Origin: BOG-908 sp965199235
Lineage (GTDB): Bacteria; Pseudomonadota; Alphaproteobacteria; Acetobacterales; Acetobacteraceae
NCBI GenBank assembly: GCA_965199235.1
Contig: CBDAQU010000002.1
Coordinates: 2,852,001-2,916,000 of the forward strand
Reading direction: 5' to 3'
Length of the DNA: 64,000 nucleotides
Shown: positions 1-7,968 of the stretch, one piece after another
How the letters are laid out: each line of letters begins with the position of its first letter
Position numbering within the stretch: the first letter of the stretch is position 1
Notes under the pieces: generated by a model
The model's input: only the letters and a program-made list of their open reading frames with translations
The model's database searches: none
Told to the model about the DNA's origin: nothing
Made by a program: the position numbers and the translations under genes

Positions 1-1
1 C

Positions 2-454
2 CCGGTTCCGCAGGCCCGCACGGTGGTTCTCCGCCGGTTCGACGCCGCGAACACTTTGGTGGAAATCCACGCCGACACGCGTTCGGCAAAGATCGGCGAG
101 CTGGCGGTACAGCCGGCGGCCTGCCTGCATGGATGGGACGCGGCCCGCCAGGTACAGCTTCGCCTGACCGGCCGCGCCACCCTACACGTGTCGGGTCCGG
201 TCGCCGACGCTGCGTGGGACGCGTTGCGCCCGCAGAGCCGCGCCACCTACGACGTGCGGCCAGGCCCCGGCACGGTAATCGCCTCGCCCGAGCAGACCGC
301 GCATGCCAGCGAGGCGGAGGCCCGTGCCGCGTTTTGCGTGATCACGCTGACCTATGACAGCCTGGAGTACCTGCACCTCGGCAAGGACGGCCACGAGCGC
401 GCCCGTTTCACCTGGTCCAACGGCACGCTCACCTCAGATTGGCTGGTCCCCTGA
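2..454 (+). CDS. Pyridoxamine 5'-phosphate oxidase family protein (5' end outside window)
   Basis: The frame is open from the first bases of the window to the TGA at 452-454, so the 5' end is missing and about 150 residues remain. Near the start of what is visible is RTVVLRRF, followed by a TRSAKI segment and later a QVQLRLTGRA strand. In the PNPOx-like split-barrel family (Alr4036 type) such segments form the FMN-binding barrel, so a cytosolic flavin-dependent oxidoreductase is likely. The substrate cannot be told from sequence; these proteins are often annotated as PNPOx-like without being the pyridoxal-phosphate biosynthetic enzyme. It converges on gspG with 17 nt between the two stops. 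Confidence 0.75.
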   Translation, partial: PVPQARTVVLRRFDAANTLVEIHADTRSAKIGELAVQPAACLHGWDAARQVQLRLTGRATLHVSGPVADAAWDALRPQSRATYDVRPGPGTVIASPEQTAHASEAEARAAFCVITLTYDSLEYLHLGKDGHERARFTWSNGTLTSDWLVP

Positions 455-471
455 TCCGCCTGTCCCTGTTT

Positions 472-915
472 TCAGGGATTGCAGATCGCCTCGCCGTCTC
501 CAGGCCCGTTGCCCCGGTTGTTGGGGCCGGCCGAGCATAGGTCGTAGTCGTGGTTCGGCCGGTTGGAAGGGGCGGTGTATTTCCAGGCGTGGTTCCACGG
601 GTCCTTGGGATCCTGCTCCCCTTTCAGATACGGCCCGTTCCAGTTCTCCACGTCGGCCGGCTTGGAGATCAGCGAGACCAGGCCCTGCTCGGTGGAGGGA
701 TAGCTGCCGACGTCGAGCTTGTAGAGGTCGAGCACGGAGCCCAGCCGCTCCACCTGCTGGCGCGCCACCGAATTTTTCGCTCCGCCCAGCTGCTTGAGCG
801 CCGCCGGCGCCACAAAGGCCACGAGCAGGCCGAGGATCGCGATCACCACCAGCAGTTCCAGCAGCGTGAAGCCGGCATCGCGCGGCGAGCGGGTCGGCTG
901 GTCGGCTTGTGTCAC
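472..915 (-). CDS. gspG: Type II secretion major pseudopilin GspG
   Basis: A 147-residue type IV pilin-like protein. A short charged leader (residues 1-15) is followed by the prepilin peptidase site G-FTLLELLVVI, with Glu at mature position 5, and a hydrophobic N-terminal helix. The C-terminal half (DPWNHAWKY, then a DYDL/GPNN loop) matches the calcium-binding region of GspG, and the length is normal. Start is GTG at 915 with AGGAG about nine bases upstream. GspG forms the shaft of the periplasmic pseudopilus that pushes substrates through the type II secretin. No other gsp gene is adjacent, so it is either an orphan or separated from its machinery in this genome. Confidence 0.88.
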   Translation of the reverse strand: MTQADQPTRSPRDAGFTLLELLVVIAILGLLVAFVAPAALKQLGGAKNSVARQQVERLGSVLDLYKLDVGSYPSTEQGLVSLISKPADVENWNGPYLKGEQDPKDPWNHAWKYTAPSNRPNHDYDLCSAGPNNRGNGPGDGEAICNP

Positions 916-1104
916 GACTGGAAACTCCTGTTCGCACCGGGCGACGTGGCGAGCCTTTTGCGTCCTGGCCGTATCGCCCGCAAGGCAGCGCGCATGAAGA
1001 GTGGGTCATGCGGCCCAGTGTGACGCCAGTGTGGCACCAGAACGCTTTTCAGCGCGGCACGAAGCTGCCATTCCAGCCGGGTTAAACTTGGATCGCGCGC
1101 CCCG

Positions 1105-1515
1105 ATGGCCGTCCCGTTCCTGGCCTGCATGCTGGCCACCGCGCATTTCTACGCCCTGCCGCCACGCGTGCTGCCGGCCATCCAGGCGGTCGAGGGCGGT
1201 CGCCCGGGCCTGGTCCATGCCAATTCGGACGGCTCGGCCGATCTCGGGCTGATGCAGATCAACACGCTCTGGGCGCCGCTGGTGGCGCAGGTGGTCGGCG
1301 CGTCCACAGAGGCCACGCGCACCAGGCTGACCAACGACGCCTGCTTCTCCATCGCCGCCGCCGGCGCGATCCTGCGCGCCTACCTGCGGGAGACGCATGG
1401 CGACCTGATGCTGGCAATCGGCGACTACCATTCCCACACCAGGCCGCTGAACCTGTCCTACCAGGCGCTGGTGCGCGGCCGCGCAACGATGATGTTCGCC
1501 ATCGCCGGCGAGTAG
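1105..1515 (+). CDS. Lytic transglycosylase domain protein (SLT, VirB1/IagB-like)
   Basis: A 136-residue protein with a short hydrophobic N terminus (MAVPFLACMLATAHF), probably a signal sequence or anchor, followed by a compact SLT fold. The VEGG motif near residue 30 carries the expected catalytic glutamate, followed by SADLGLMQIN, the signature glycine/GLMQIN segment of goose-type lytic transglycosylases. Such proteins cut peptidoglycan glycan strands to make room for envelope-spanning machines. It is divergent from gspG (189 bp between starts), so a role with the pseudopilus apparatus is possible but not shown. It is small even for the VirB1-like class and lacks a cell-wall binding domain. 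Confidence 0.82.
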   Translation: MAVPFLACMLATAHFYALPPRVLPAIQAVEGGRPGLVHANSDGSADLGLMQINTLWAPLVAQVVGASTEATRTRLTNDACFSIAAAGAILRAYLRETHGDLMLAIGDYHSHTRPLNLSYQALVRGRATMMFAIAGE

Positions 1516-1618
1516 CGCCTGCGAGCCCAATACTTGGCGCAGCCGGCCAAAGCTGTGTGACCCGCGCCATTTTTTTGGCGGAAACCTTGGCATGTGACGT
1601 GCAGATCGGGTCCGGTAT

Positions 1619-1734
1619 CTAGGCCGGTTTCATGCAGAGTGTCCGCGAGTAGGCGGACTTCAGACCGGTCTAGTCCTTGTTTTGGCGGGCAATTCCGTCA
1701 CTCAGACTATCCCGGTCTGCGTGACATTGCTCCA
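1619..1734 (+). repeat. 116-bp double-hairpin intergenic repeat, copy A
   Basis: Two imperfect palindromes joined by a short linker. Module 1 (1619-1673) begins with CTAGGCCGGTTT and ends with AGACCGGTCTAG, and encloses a perfect inner stem GTCCGC (1641-1646) / GCGGAC (1653-1658). Module 2 (about 1685-1734) pairs GCAATTCCGTCAC with GTGACATTGC. The same element recurs at 4601-4716 (inverted), 14408-14521 and, in part, 24468-24530. It ends 16 bp before the ATG of the GIN-domain gene. Confidence 0.85.
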
Positions 1735-1750
1735 ATCGGAGACGCGGCCC

Positions 1751-2539
1751 ATGCTGCCCAGACCCTGTCTGCTCGCCTGCCTGATTGCGTTTACTCTCGC
1801 CCAGCCGTCCCATGCCGCCCAGCGTGCGGCTACCCTGGCGGCGTCCAGCCTGGCGATCGAGACGCCCTGTGCCACGCAGGTGGACGTCAGCCCTGACCCG
1901 GTCCTGCAAGGGCGGGTCGTGGTCGATGCGACTGCCGACCACGAGGAGGAGCTGGACCGCCTGGCGCTCGACACCGATCGGGACACCGCCCGAATCCACA
2001 CGCTGCCGCAAGGATGCTGGCAGCCACGTTTCGAGAACGGTTTTCAGCGCACGCTGCGCATCGCCGTTCGGGTGCCTGCTGGATCGTCGCTCGACGTCGA
2101 CGAGGGCGGCGCCGGCCGCTACGTCGTCGGCGACGTGGGCGGCCCGATGAGGATGGCCATATCGGGTTCGGCGACGCTCGAGGTGGGCAGGGTCGCGACT
2201 CTCACGGCCGATTTGAGCGGCAACGGAACGATCCGCCTGGCCGCGGTCGAAGGCGCGGCCAAGGTGGATATTTCGGGTCATGGCGACGTGACACTCGGCG
2301 TCGTCGCGATACCCGACCTTCACATCGACATCAGCGGAGCGGGCAGCGTCGCCGTGCTGTCCGGCCATGTCGGCACGATCACGGTCGCCAACAGCGGCGC
2401 CGGCTCAGTGCGCCTCGACGCGCCGGTGACTGACGCCAGCGTGGACGTTTCGGGTCTCGGCTCCGTCCGCTTCGCCAGCGTCACCGGAACGCTTCACAAG
2501 ACCGTCAGCGGGTTGGGCTCGGTGACCGTCGGCTGGTGA
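1751..2539 (+). CDS. Secreted head GIN domain (DUF2807) protein
   Basis: 262 residues from ATG 1751, chosen because it begins a clear signal peptide (MLPRPCLLACLIAFTLAQPSH, cleavage probably after AHA); an upstream in-frame ATG at 1682 lies inside the repeat and would put 23 residues before the signal. The mature protein is rich in Gly, Ser and Val and contains recurring ISGxG, LSGNG, NSGAG and VSGLG turns about 20 residues apart. That pattern is the right-handed beta-helix of DUF2807/GIN domains, also called putative auto-transporter adhesin head. It is probably periplasmic or outer-membrane linked. Function is unknown. A repeat element sits directly upstream and may carry or displace its promoter. 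Confidence 0.78.
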   Translation: MLPRPCLLACLIAFTLAQPSHAAQRAATLAASSLAIETPCATQVDVSPDPVLQGRVVVDATADHEEELDRLALDTDRDTARIHTLPQGCWQPRFENGFQRTLRIAVRVPAGSSLDVDEGGAGRYVVGDVGGPMRMAISGSATLEVGRVATLTADLSGNGTIRLAAVEGAAKVDISGHGDVTLGVVAIPDLHIDISGAGSVAVLSGHVGTITVANSGAGSVRLDAPVTDASVDVSGLGSVRFASVTGTLHKTVSGLGSVTVGW

Positions 2540-2588
2540 CTTGCGCCGGGCGAGCGTCCGGAGGATCGCTCGTCCGGACCCGGGCGGC

Positions 2589-2855
2589 TCAGGAGTGTGG
2601 CGTGTTGGCGGCCGGGGGCGGCGCGGCCTGGGCTGCCGCCTGGCTCTGGGCCTGCTGCTTGGCCTTCACCTTGGCTTCGTGATGGCCGATCGCGCAGCCG
2701 GCCGCCGCACCCACCAGGCCGTGATGGCCTGCCACGTGGCCTGCCACGCCGCCCACCGCCGCTCCCGTCACGCATCCTGCGGATGCTGCCATCGGCGATG
2801 CGATCAGTCCGCCGACCAGGGCGAGCGCCCGGGCGATGTTGAAACGTGTCGGCAT
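2589..2855 (-). CDS. Small secreted glycine-zipper-like protein
   Basis: 88 residues from ATG 2855, preceded by AAGGGG at proper spacing. Residues 1-26 form a signal peptide ending ASA. The mature part has closely spaced Gly/Ala and His (GAAVGGVAGHVAGHHGLVGAAAG), resembling the glycine-zipper transmembrane or oligomerising segments of small envelope proteins, then a Lys/Gln-rich stretch and an Ala/Pro tail. A much longer same-frame ORF running upstream overlaps the DNA glycosylase gene and is a shadow. No specific function can be assigned; an envelope role is inferred from the signal and the zipper pattern. Confidence 0.7.
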   Translation of the reverse strand: MPTRFNIARALALVGGLIASPMAASAGCVTGAAVGGVAGHVAGHHGLVGAAAGCAIGHHEAKVKAKQQAQSQAAAQAAPPPAANTPHS

Positions 2856-2917
2856 GAAAACCCCTTCTTTGATGGCCGCCAAACGCAGCACGGCATGGTT
2901 TCGTTCCGCGGCGGCGG

Positions 2918-3589
2918 TCATTCGGCCGGTGCGGCCGGCGCCTCGTCCATGCTGGGCCGGCCTGTCACGTGCCGCCACCAATGCCACAGCAGCCGCGCGG
3001 CCAGCGCCCGGTAAGGTTGCCAGTCCGACGCCATCGCCCGCAACGCCGCCGCACTCGGCCGCTGCTGAAGCCCGCGCAGGTCGGCGGCCGCAGCCTGCAG
3101 CGCGAGGTCGCCGGCGGGGAACACGTCCGGCCGCTGCAGCGCGAACAGCAGGTAGATCTCCGCCGACCAGACGCCCAGGCCGCGCACCGCGGACAGCGCC
3201 CGCACGGCGTCTTCGTCGCCCATGCCGGCCAGCGTTTCGGTCGCCAACTGCCCGGAGACGAAGGCCGCGGCAACGGCGCGCCCATGCGCGATCTTCGGGC
3301 GCGACAGGCCGGCGCCGCGCAGCGCGTCCTCGTCGAGCGCCAGAAAACCGTCCGGCGTGCAGCTCGCGGGCAGCGCGCAGCATCGCCGCCAGATCGCGGC
3401 GGCCGCCTGGTTGCTGATCTGCTGGCCGACGATGGCGCTCAGCAGCCCTGGAAACCCCGCCTCCCGCACCCGCCAGGGCAGCGGCCCGGCCTCGGATTCC
3501 ACACGGGCGAGCCCGGCGTCGATCGCCGCCAGCCGGTCGAGCCCGGCACGCGCCTCCTGCGGCACACTCAAAGCATCCAAGACGTCCAC
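2918..3589 (-). CDS. DNA-3-methyladenine glycosylase (AlkA-type, HhH-GPD superfamily)
   Basis: About 223 residues from GTG 3589; a TTG at 3634 is also in frame, and neither has a convincing ribosome site. The core contains LLSAIVGQQISNQAA (near residue 50), the entry helix of AlkA-like enzymes. The helix-hairpin-helix VRGLGVWSAE lies near residue 135, and FPAGDLALQ carries the predicted catalytic Asp (about D161). These features identify a monofunctional base-excision glycosylase that removes alkylated purines. Being short, it lacks the N-terminal domain of E. coli AlkA and is closer to the compact DNA-3-methyladenine glycosylase II proteins. It shares the divergent region with the response regulator at 3694. 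Confidence 0.88.
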   Translation of the reverse strand: MDVLDALSVPQEARAGLDRLAAIDAGLARVESEAGPLPWRVREAGFPGLLSAIVGQQISNQAAAAIWRRCCALPASCTPDGFLALDEDALRGAGLSRPKIAHGRAVAAAFVSGQLATETLAGMGDEDAVRALSAVRGLGVWSAEIYLLFALQRPDVFPAGDLALQAAAADLRGLQQRPSAAALRAMASDWQPYRALAARLLWHWWRHVTGRPSMDEAPAAPAE

Positions 3590-3693
3590 CTTGTCCGAGA
3601 CCTGATCCCTGGCACCTCGATCCCGGCCTGACAACTGAAACGGAGTGCAACAGCAGGGTGCCCGCTCTCTGCCAAACCGCGTATGACAATCCG

Positions 3694-4413
3694 ATGGAGA
3701 CGATGCCGCACATCCTGATCGTGGACGACGACCGGGAGATACGCGAGCTGCTGGCGCGCTTCCTGGAGCGCAACCGCTTCCGCGTCACCGCCGTGCGCGA
3801 CGGGCGGGAGGCGCGCCGGCACTGGCCGCTCGGCCACTACCAGCTCGTCGTGCTCGACCTGATGCTGCCCGGAGAGAGCGGCCTGGACGTTGCCCGCTGG
3901 CTGCGCACCCAGTCCGACGTGCCGATCGTGATGCTGACGGCGATGGGCGAGGAGACCGACCGCATCATCGGGCTGGAACTCGGCGCCGACGACTACGTGC
4001 CGAAGCCGTTCAACCCGCGCGAGCTGCTGGCCCGCATGCGCGCAGTGCTGCGCCGCACCTCCGAGCGCGCCGAAAAGCTGGTCGAGCCGGCGGCCCGCGC
4101 GGTCCGGTTCAGCGGCTGGACGCTGGAGCCCGCGCGCCGGCGCCTGCTCAACCCGGACGGCGTGGAGGTGGCGCTGACCGGCGGCGAGTATGACCTGCTG
4201 GTGGCGCTAGTGGAGCGTGCCAACCGTGTGCTGACCCGCGACATGCTGCTCGACCTGCTGCGCGGCCGGCAGGCCGGCCCGTTCGATCGCGCGATCGACG
4301 TGGCCATCAGCCGACTGCGCCGCAAGCTGGAGGATGACGGCCGGCACGCGCAGCTGATCAAGACGGTGCGCGGCGGCGGCTACGTTCTGGCCGCCGACAT
4401 TGATAGGGGCTAG
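3694..4413 (+). CDS. OmpR-family response regulator
   Basis: 239 residues. The receiver domain (about 5-120) shows the acidic cluster DDD at 11-13, the phospho-acceptor D55 in VVLDLMLPG, T82 and K104. The C-terminal winged helix (about 135-235) ends with AISRLRRKLEDD and VRGGGYVLA, typical of OmpR/PhoB DNA-binding domains. ATG 3694 is preferred; ATG 3703 and GTG 3658 are alternatives. It should act as the transcriptional output of a two-component pair with the sensor kinase at 4735. Unusually, the two genes are separated by about 320 bp that include an inverted repeat and a copy of the 116-bp element. Confidence 0.92.
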   Translation: METMPHILIVDDDREIRELLARFLERNRFRVTAVRDGREARRHWPLGHYQLVVLDLMLPGESGLDVARWLRTQSDVPIVMLTAMGEETDRIIGLELGADDYVPKPFNPRELLARMRAVLRRTSERAEKLVEPAARAVRFSGWTLEPARRRLLNPDGVEVALTGGEYDLLVALVERANRVLTRDMLLDLLRGRQAGPFDRAIDVAISRLRRKLEDDGRHAQLIKTVRGGGYVLAADIDRG

Positions 4414-4734
4414 CGGCCGGTCCACACATGCGCCATGCCGGCCATCGAGGATCGGGCTGCCACGATCCGCGACGACACAAGCGGCTGACGCCGTTGGGCG
4501 GATCGGTGCAGCCAACGTCCTCACCGCGTCGTTGTTTGATGTCAGCCACGGCAAGCACACCGCGACAGCCAAAGCGGGACGTTTGCCCGCTGACGCCACC
4601 TGGAGCAATGTCACGCAGACTGGAATTGTCGGAGTGACGAAATTGCTCGCCAAAACAAGGCCTAAACCGGTTTGAGGTCCGCCCACTCGCGGACACTCTG
4701 CGTGAAACCGGTCTAGCGCAGCCCCGACCGGCCC
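4414..4734. other. Intergenic stretch between response regulator and sensor kinase
   Basis: About 320 bp without a supported gene. It holds an inverted repeat with 14-base arms (4455-4468 GGCTGCCACGATCC and 4500-4513 GGATCGGTGCAGCC) and then repeat copy B at 4601-4716. Small ORFs here (4400-4675, 4428-4637) have no recognisable content and run through the repeat, so they are not called. Confidence 0.7.
4601..4716 (-). repeat. 116-bp double-hairpin intergenic repeat, copy B (inverted)
   Basis: The reverse complement matches copy A (1619-1734) over its full 116-base length with scattered differences, including the terminal CTAG boxes, the inner GTCCGC/GCGGAC stem and the GCAAT-GTCAC palindrome. 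Its right end (TAG at 4714-4716) is exactly where the reading frame of the sensor kinase becomes open. Confidence 0.88.
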
Positions 4735-6099
4735 CTGACCAGCCAGGCCCTCTCCGGTCTGCGGGACCGGCTCCGTCCGGTCTATCCGCGCAGCCTGGCC
4801 AACCGCACGCTGCTCACCCTGCTGCTCGGCCTGGCCGCGGTGCAGGCGGCCGGGCTGATCATCCACGCCTTCGACCGCATCGAGCTGCAGCGCTTTGCCG
4901 AACTGCGCGACGTGGGCATGCGCACGATGAGCATCTACCGCTCCATCGTCGCCACCTCGCCGGGCGAACGCCAGGCCGCGCTGCACGAAATGGACCTGGG
5001 CCCCAGCGTGCGCGTGGCGCTCTCGGACGGCCCGCCGATGGCCCCGGAAGCGACGCCCGCCCCCTATAGCGGCCAGATACGGGTGAACATGGGCCTGGTG
5101 CCGGTGCGCCCGATGAACCGCCCGCGCGACGTGGAGATCCGCGGCACCCCCTGGTCGGGCACGATCACCGTCGCGCTCAAGTTCCCCGATAACGGCTGGC
5201 TGGTGCTGCGGGTGGCCCAGCCCCGCCCCCGGCCGTGGCACTCCCCCACTTTCCTGCTCGCCTTCGTGCTGATGACGGCAGCCGCCGCCGCCCTGTCGTT
5301 CTGGGCCGTGCGCCGCCTGACCGGGCCGGTCACCCTGCTCGCCGAAGCCGCCGAACGGCTGGGCCGCGACGTCAACGCCCCGCCGCTGCCCGAACGCGGG
5401 CCGGAGGAGGTCGTCCGCGCCGCCACCGCCTTCAACACCATGGCCGCGCGCATCCGCCGCTTCGTCCAGGACCGCACCTTCCTGCTCACCGCCATCGGCC
5501 ACGACCTGCGCACTCCGATCACCCGGCTGAAGCTGCGCGCGGAGTTCATCGACGACGACGAGCAGCGCCAGAAATTCATGGCCGACCTCGACGAGCTGGA
5601 CGCGATGGTCTCGGCGACACTGGTGTTCGGCCGCGATACCGCCGACACCGAACCCGCCGCCCCGTTCGACCTGGTCGCCCTGCTGCGCACCGTGCTGGAC
5701 GACACGGCCGACGCCCGGCCGGAAGCGGCCGACCGCCTGTCCTTCACCGGGCCAGCCAGGCTGACCGTGCAGGGCAGGCTGCTGGCGTTGAAGCGGGTGT
5801 TCGCCAACCTGGTGGGCAACGCGGTGAAATACGGCAACGCCGCCCATGTGAGGCTGAGCGTGGAGGGCACGCTCGCCACCATAACCGTGGAGGATGACGG
5901 CCCCGGCCTGCCGCCAGACGAGCTGGAGCGGGTGTTCGAGCCGTTCTACCGCGTGGAGGACAGCCGCAACCGCGAGACCGGCGGCACCGGGCTCGGTTTG
6001 CCCATCGCCCGCAACATCCTGCGCGCCCATGGCGGGGACGTGGTGCTGGGCAACCGCCCGGGCGGCGGCGCGCGCGCGACGGCGACCCTGCCCACCTGA
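4735..6099 (+). CDS. Membrane sensor histidine kinase (HAMP, HisKA, HATPase); 5' end disturbed by repeat
   Basis: The frame is open from 4717 to the TGA at 6097-6099. Features in order: an N-terminal transmembrane helix (from NRTLLTLLLGLAAV at about 4801), a periplasmic segment, a second helix (TFLLAFVLMTAAAAALSFWAV), a HAMP region, the phospho-acceptor box IGHDLRTPITRLK, an N box (LVGNAVKYGN) and glycine boxes EDDGPGLP and GGTGLGLPI. There is no ATG or GTG before GTG 4840, which lies inside the first membrane helix and would destroy it. CTG 4735 is the only near-cognate start between the repeat and that helix. The kinase is the obvious partner of the regulator at 3694. Expression may be lost, altered or dependent on a weak start. 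Confidence 0.82.
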   Translation: MTSQALSGLRDRLRPVYPRSLANRTLLTLLLGLAAVQAAGLIIHAFDRIELQRFAELRDVGMRTMSIYRSIVATSPGERQAALHEMDLGPSVRVALSDGPPMAPEATPAPYSGQIRVNMGLVPVRPMNRPRDVEIRGTPWSGTITVALKFPDNGWLVLRVAQPRPRPWHSPTFLLAFVLMTAAAAALSFWAVRRLTGPVTLLAEAAERLGRDVNAPPLPERGPEEVVRAATAFNTMAARIRRFVQDRTFLLTAIGHDLRTPITRLKLRAEFIDDDEQRQKFMADLDELDAMVSATLVFGRDTADTEPAAPFDLVALLRTVLDDTADARPEAADRLSFTGPARLTVQGRLLALKRVFANLVGNAVKYGNAAHVRLSVEGTLATITVEDDGPGLPPDELERVFEPFYRVEDSRNRETGGTGLGLPIARNILRAHGGDVVLGNRPGGGARATATLPT

Positions 6100-6167
6100 C
6101 GCGCGGCCTTTCGGGGTGGTGCGCGCTGGCCTATCCTGCCGCGGCAATCCGTTGGCGGAGCAGGATC

Positions 6168-7961
6168 TTGGCCTCCGATGTTTTGGCGCCCGCAGCGATG
6201 CCGGGCGCCGCTGCCGCGCTGCCGGAGGCGATCCGGCTGGTGATCTGGGACCTGGACGACACGTTCTGGGACGGCACGCTGTCCGAAGCGGGGATCGCCT
6301 GGCGGGAGGACCGAGCCGAGATCGTGCGCACCCTGTCGCGGCGCGGGATCGTCAACTCGATCTGCTCCAAGAACGATGTTGAGCCGGTACGCGACGAGCT
6401 GCGCCGGCACGGGCTGGACGACCACTTCGTGTTCGCCAGCGTATCCTGGGAGCCGAAAGGTCCCCGGCTGAGACATCTGGTCGAGGCAGTACAGCTTCGG
6501 CCGCAGACGATCCTGTTCATCGACGACAACCCGGGCAACCGCGCAGAGGCCGCGCATTTCGTGCCGGGCCTGCAGGTGGCCGACGAAACCGCCATCGACC
6601 ACCTGCTGGACGACCCGAAACTCGCCGGCAAGCCCGACGAGGCGATGGCTAGGCTCGCGCAATACCGTGTGCTGGAGCGGCGGCAGACCGACCTGCGCGG
6701 CGCGTCCGGCGACACCGCGGCCTTCTTGCGCGAGAGCCGCATCACGGTCGAGATCGACCACGATTTCGCGGGACACGAAGACCGCGCGATCGAGCTGATC
6801 AACCGCACCAACCAGCTGAACTTCACCAAGCGGCGCCTGCCCGAAGACCCCGGCGCCGCGCGCGAGGAGCTGCGCGCGCTGCTGGCCAGGCACACGATCC
6901 AGGCGGGCATCCTGCGCGTGCGCGACCGCTACGGCGATTACGGTTTTTGCGGCCTCTACGTCCAGGCCTGCGACCAGAGCAACGACCGGCCCTACCTGCT
7001 GCACTTCGCCTTCTCCTGCCGCATCCTCGGCATGGGGGTGGAGACCTGGCTGTACCGCGAACTCGGGCGGCCGATCCTGCACGTGCGCGGCGAGGTGCTG
7101 ACCGACATCGCCGGGGACGCGCGCGAGATCGACTGGGTCGCCCGCCGCCTGCCGGGCGACGCCGGAGAAGGCACGAGCGGGCCAAGGAAATTCGCCTACG
7201 TGCTGGCGCGCGGCGGATGCGACATGCGCGCGCTTTCGCACTACTTCGCCGCGGTGTCCGGGCGCATCGTCGACGAGGCGGCGGCCGTGCGGCACGGCGC
7301 CGTCATGCAGACCTCCAGCACGCTGCTGGCGGTTCACGCGATCGACGGCGCGCCGCGCGGGCTGGTGCAGGACGCAGCCCCGCTCGGCTACCTGCCGGAG
7401 GATTTCGCCTCCCTGGTCGCCTCGCCTCCCGCAGGGCCTGGCCTGTGGCTGCTCAACCTGTTCTTCGAAATGCCGATCCCCGTGCTGCGCCACCGGGCGA
7501 CCGGCGCGCTGATACCGGCGTCACGCCCCGGCGCAGTGGGGCAGGATCTGCAGAACCTGGCGCAGCCCGATGGCGGCGGCATCGATCCGGCGCTGCTCGC
7601 GCATGTCAGGCGGTGTTTCGAATTCGTCGGTCCCCTGCCGGACGACATCTTCTGCGGCGCCCTGCGGCGCATCCTGTCGCGCGCGCCGCAGGACGCCCGC
7701 GTGTTCATCGTGCTGGCCAACGAGCAGGGCCGCAAGCCTGACGGCACGCCCAGGGTTCTGGAGCCGATGCGCCATCGCAACGTGCTGACCGCGCAGGTCG
7801 CAAGCGAGTTTCCCGCCGTGGACCTGCTCGCACCCGCCCGCTTCATGTCCGCCGAGGCGCTGGCAAACCTGCCGACCCCGCACCATTACGACCGCCTGGT
7901 GTATTTCACCATGTTCAAGCACATCATGGCGCGGTGCTCGACCCCATCGCCCGCGCCGTAA
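6168..7961 (+). CDS. FkbH-like HAD-IIIC family protein with SGNH-like C-terminal region
   Basis: 597 residues from TTG 6168 (GGAG seven bases upstream; ATG 6198 is an alternative). The N-terminal HAD core has WDLDDTFWDG (D28, D30), SICSKND (about 65-71), WEPKG (K97) and FIDDNPGNR (D119, D120), the complete HAD-IIIC set of the FkbH family. FkbH enzymes dephosphorylate and load glyceryl groups onto carrier proteins in polyketide or surface-glycan pathways. The later half resembles the SGNH-like region often fused to such proteins, ending with TPHHYDRLVYFTMFKHI. It is followed seven bases later by a GT61 gene, so modification of a surface glycan is the likely setting. No acyl carrier protein is seen nearby. 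Confidence 0.8.
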   Translation: MASDVLAPAAMPGAAAALPEAIRLVIWDLDDTFWDGTLSEAGIAWREDRAEIVRTLSRRGIVNSICSKNDVEPVRDELRRHGLDDHFVFASVSWEPKGPRLRHLVEAVQLRPQTILFIDDNPGNRAEAAHFVPGLQVADETAIDHLLDDPKLAGKPDEAMARLAQYRVLERRQTDLRGASGDTAAFLRESRITVEIDHDFAGHEDRAIELINRTNQLNFTKRRLPEDPGAAREELRALLARHTIQAGILRVRDRYGDYGFCGLYVQACDQSNDRPYLLHFAFSCRILGMGVETWLYRELGRPILHVRGEVLTDIAGDAREIDWVARRLPGDAGEGTSGPRKFAYVLARGGCDMRALSHYFAAVSGRIVDEAAAVRHGAVMQTSSTLLAVHAIDGAPRGLVQDAAPLGYLPEDFASLVASPPAGPGLWLLNLFFEMPIPVLRHRATGALIPASRPGAVGQDLQNLAQPDGGGIDPALLAHVRRCFEFVGPLPDDIFCGALRRILSRAPQDARVFIVLANEQGRKPDGTPRVLEPMRHRNVLTAQVASEFPAVDLLAPARFMSAEALANLPTPHHYDRLVYFTMFKHIMARCSTPSPAP

Positions 7962-7968
7962 CCGGTCG

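Noticed and set aside
2589..3788. 399-residue minus-strand ORF
   Set aside because: Only the last 88 residues with a signal peptide and ribosome site are real; the upstream part is a shifted shadow of the DNA glycosylase gene.
4207..6147. 646-residue minus-strand ORF across the kinase and part of the regulator
   Set aside because: Shadow of the histidine kinase; it even runs through the repeat element and shows no domain.
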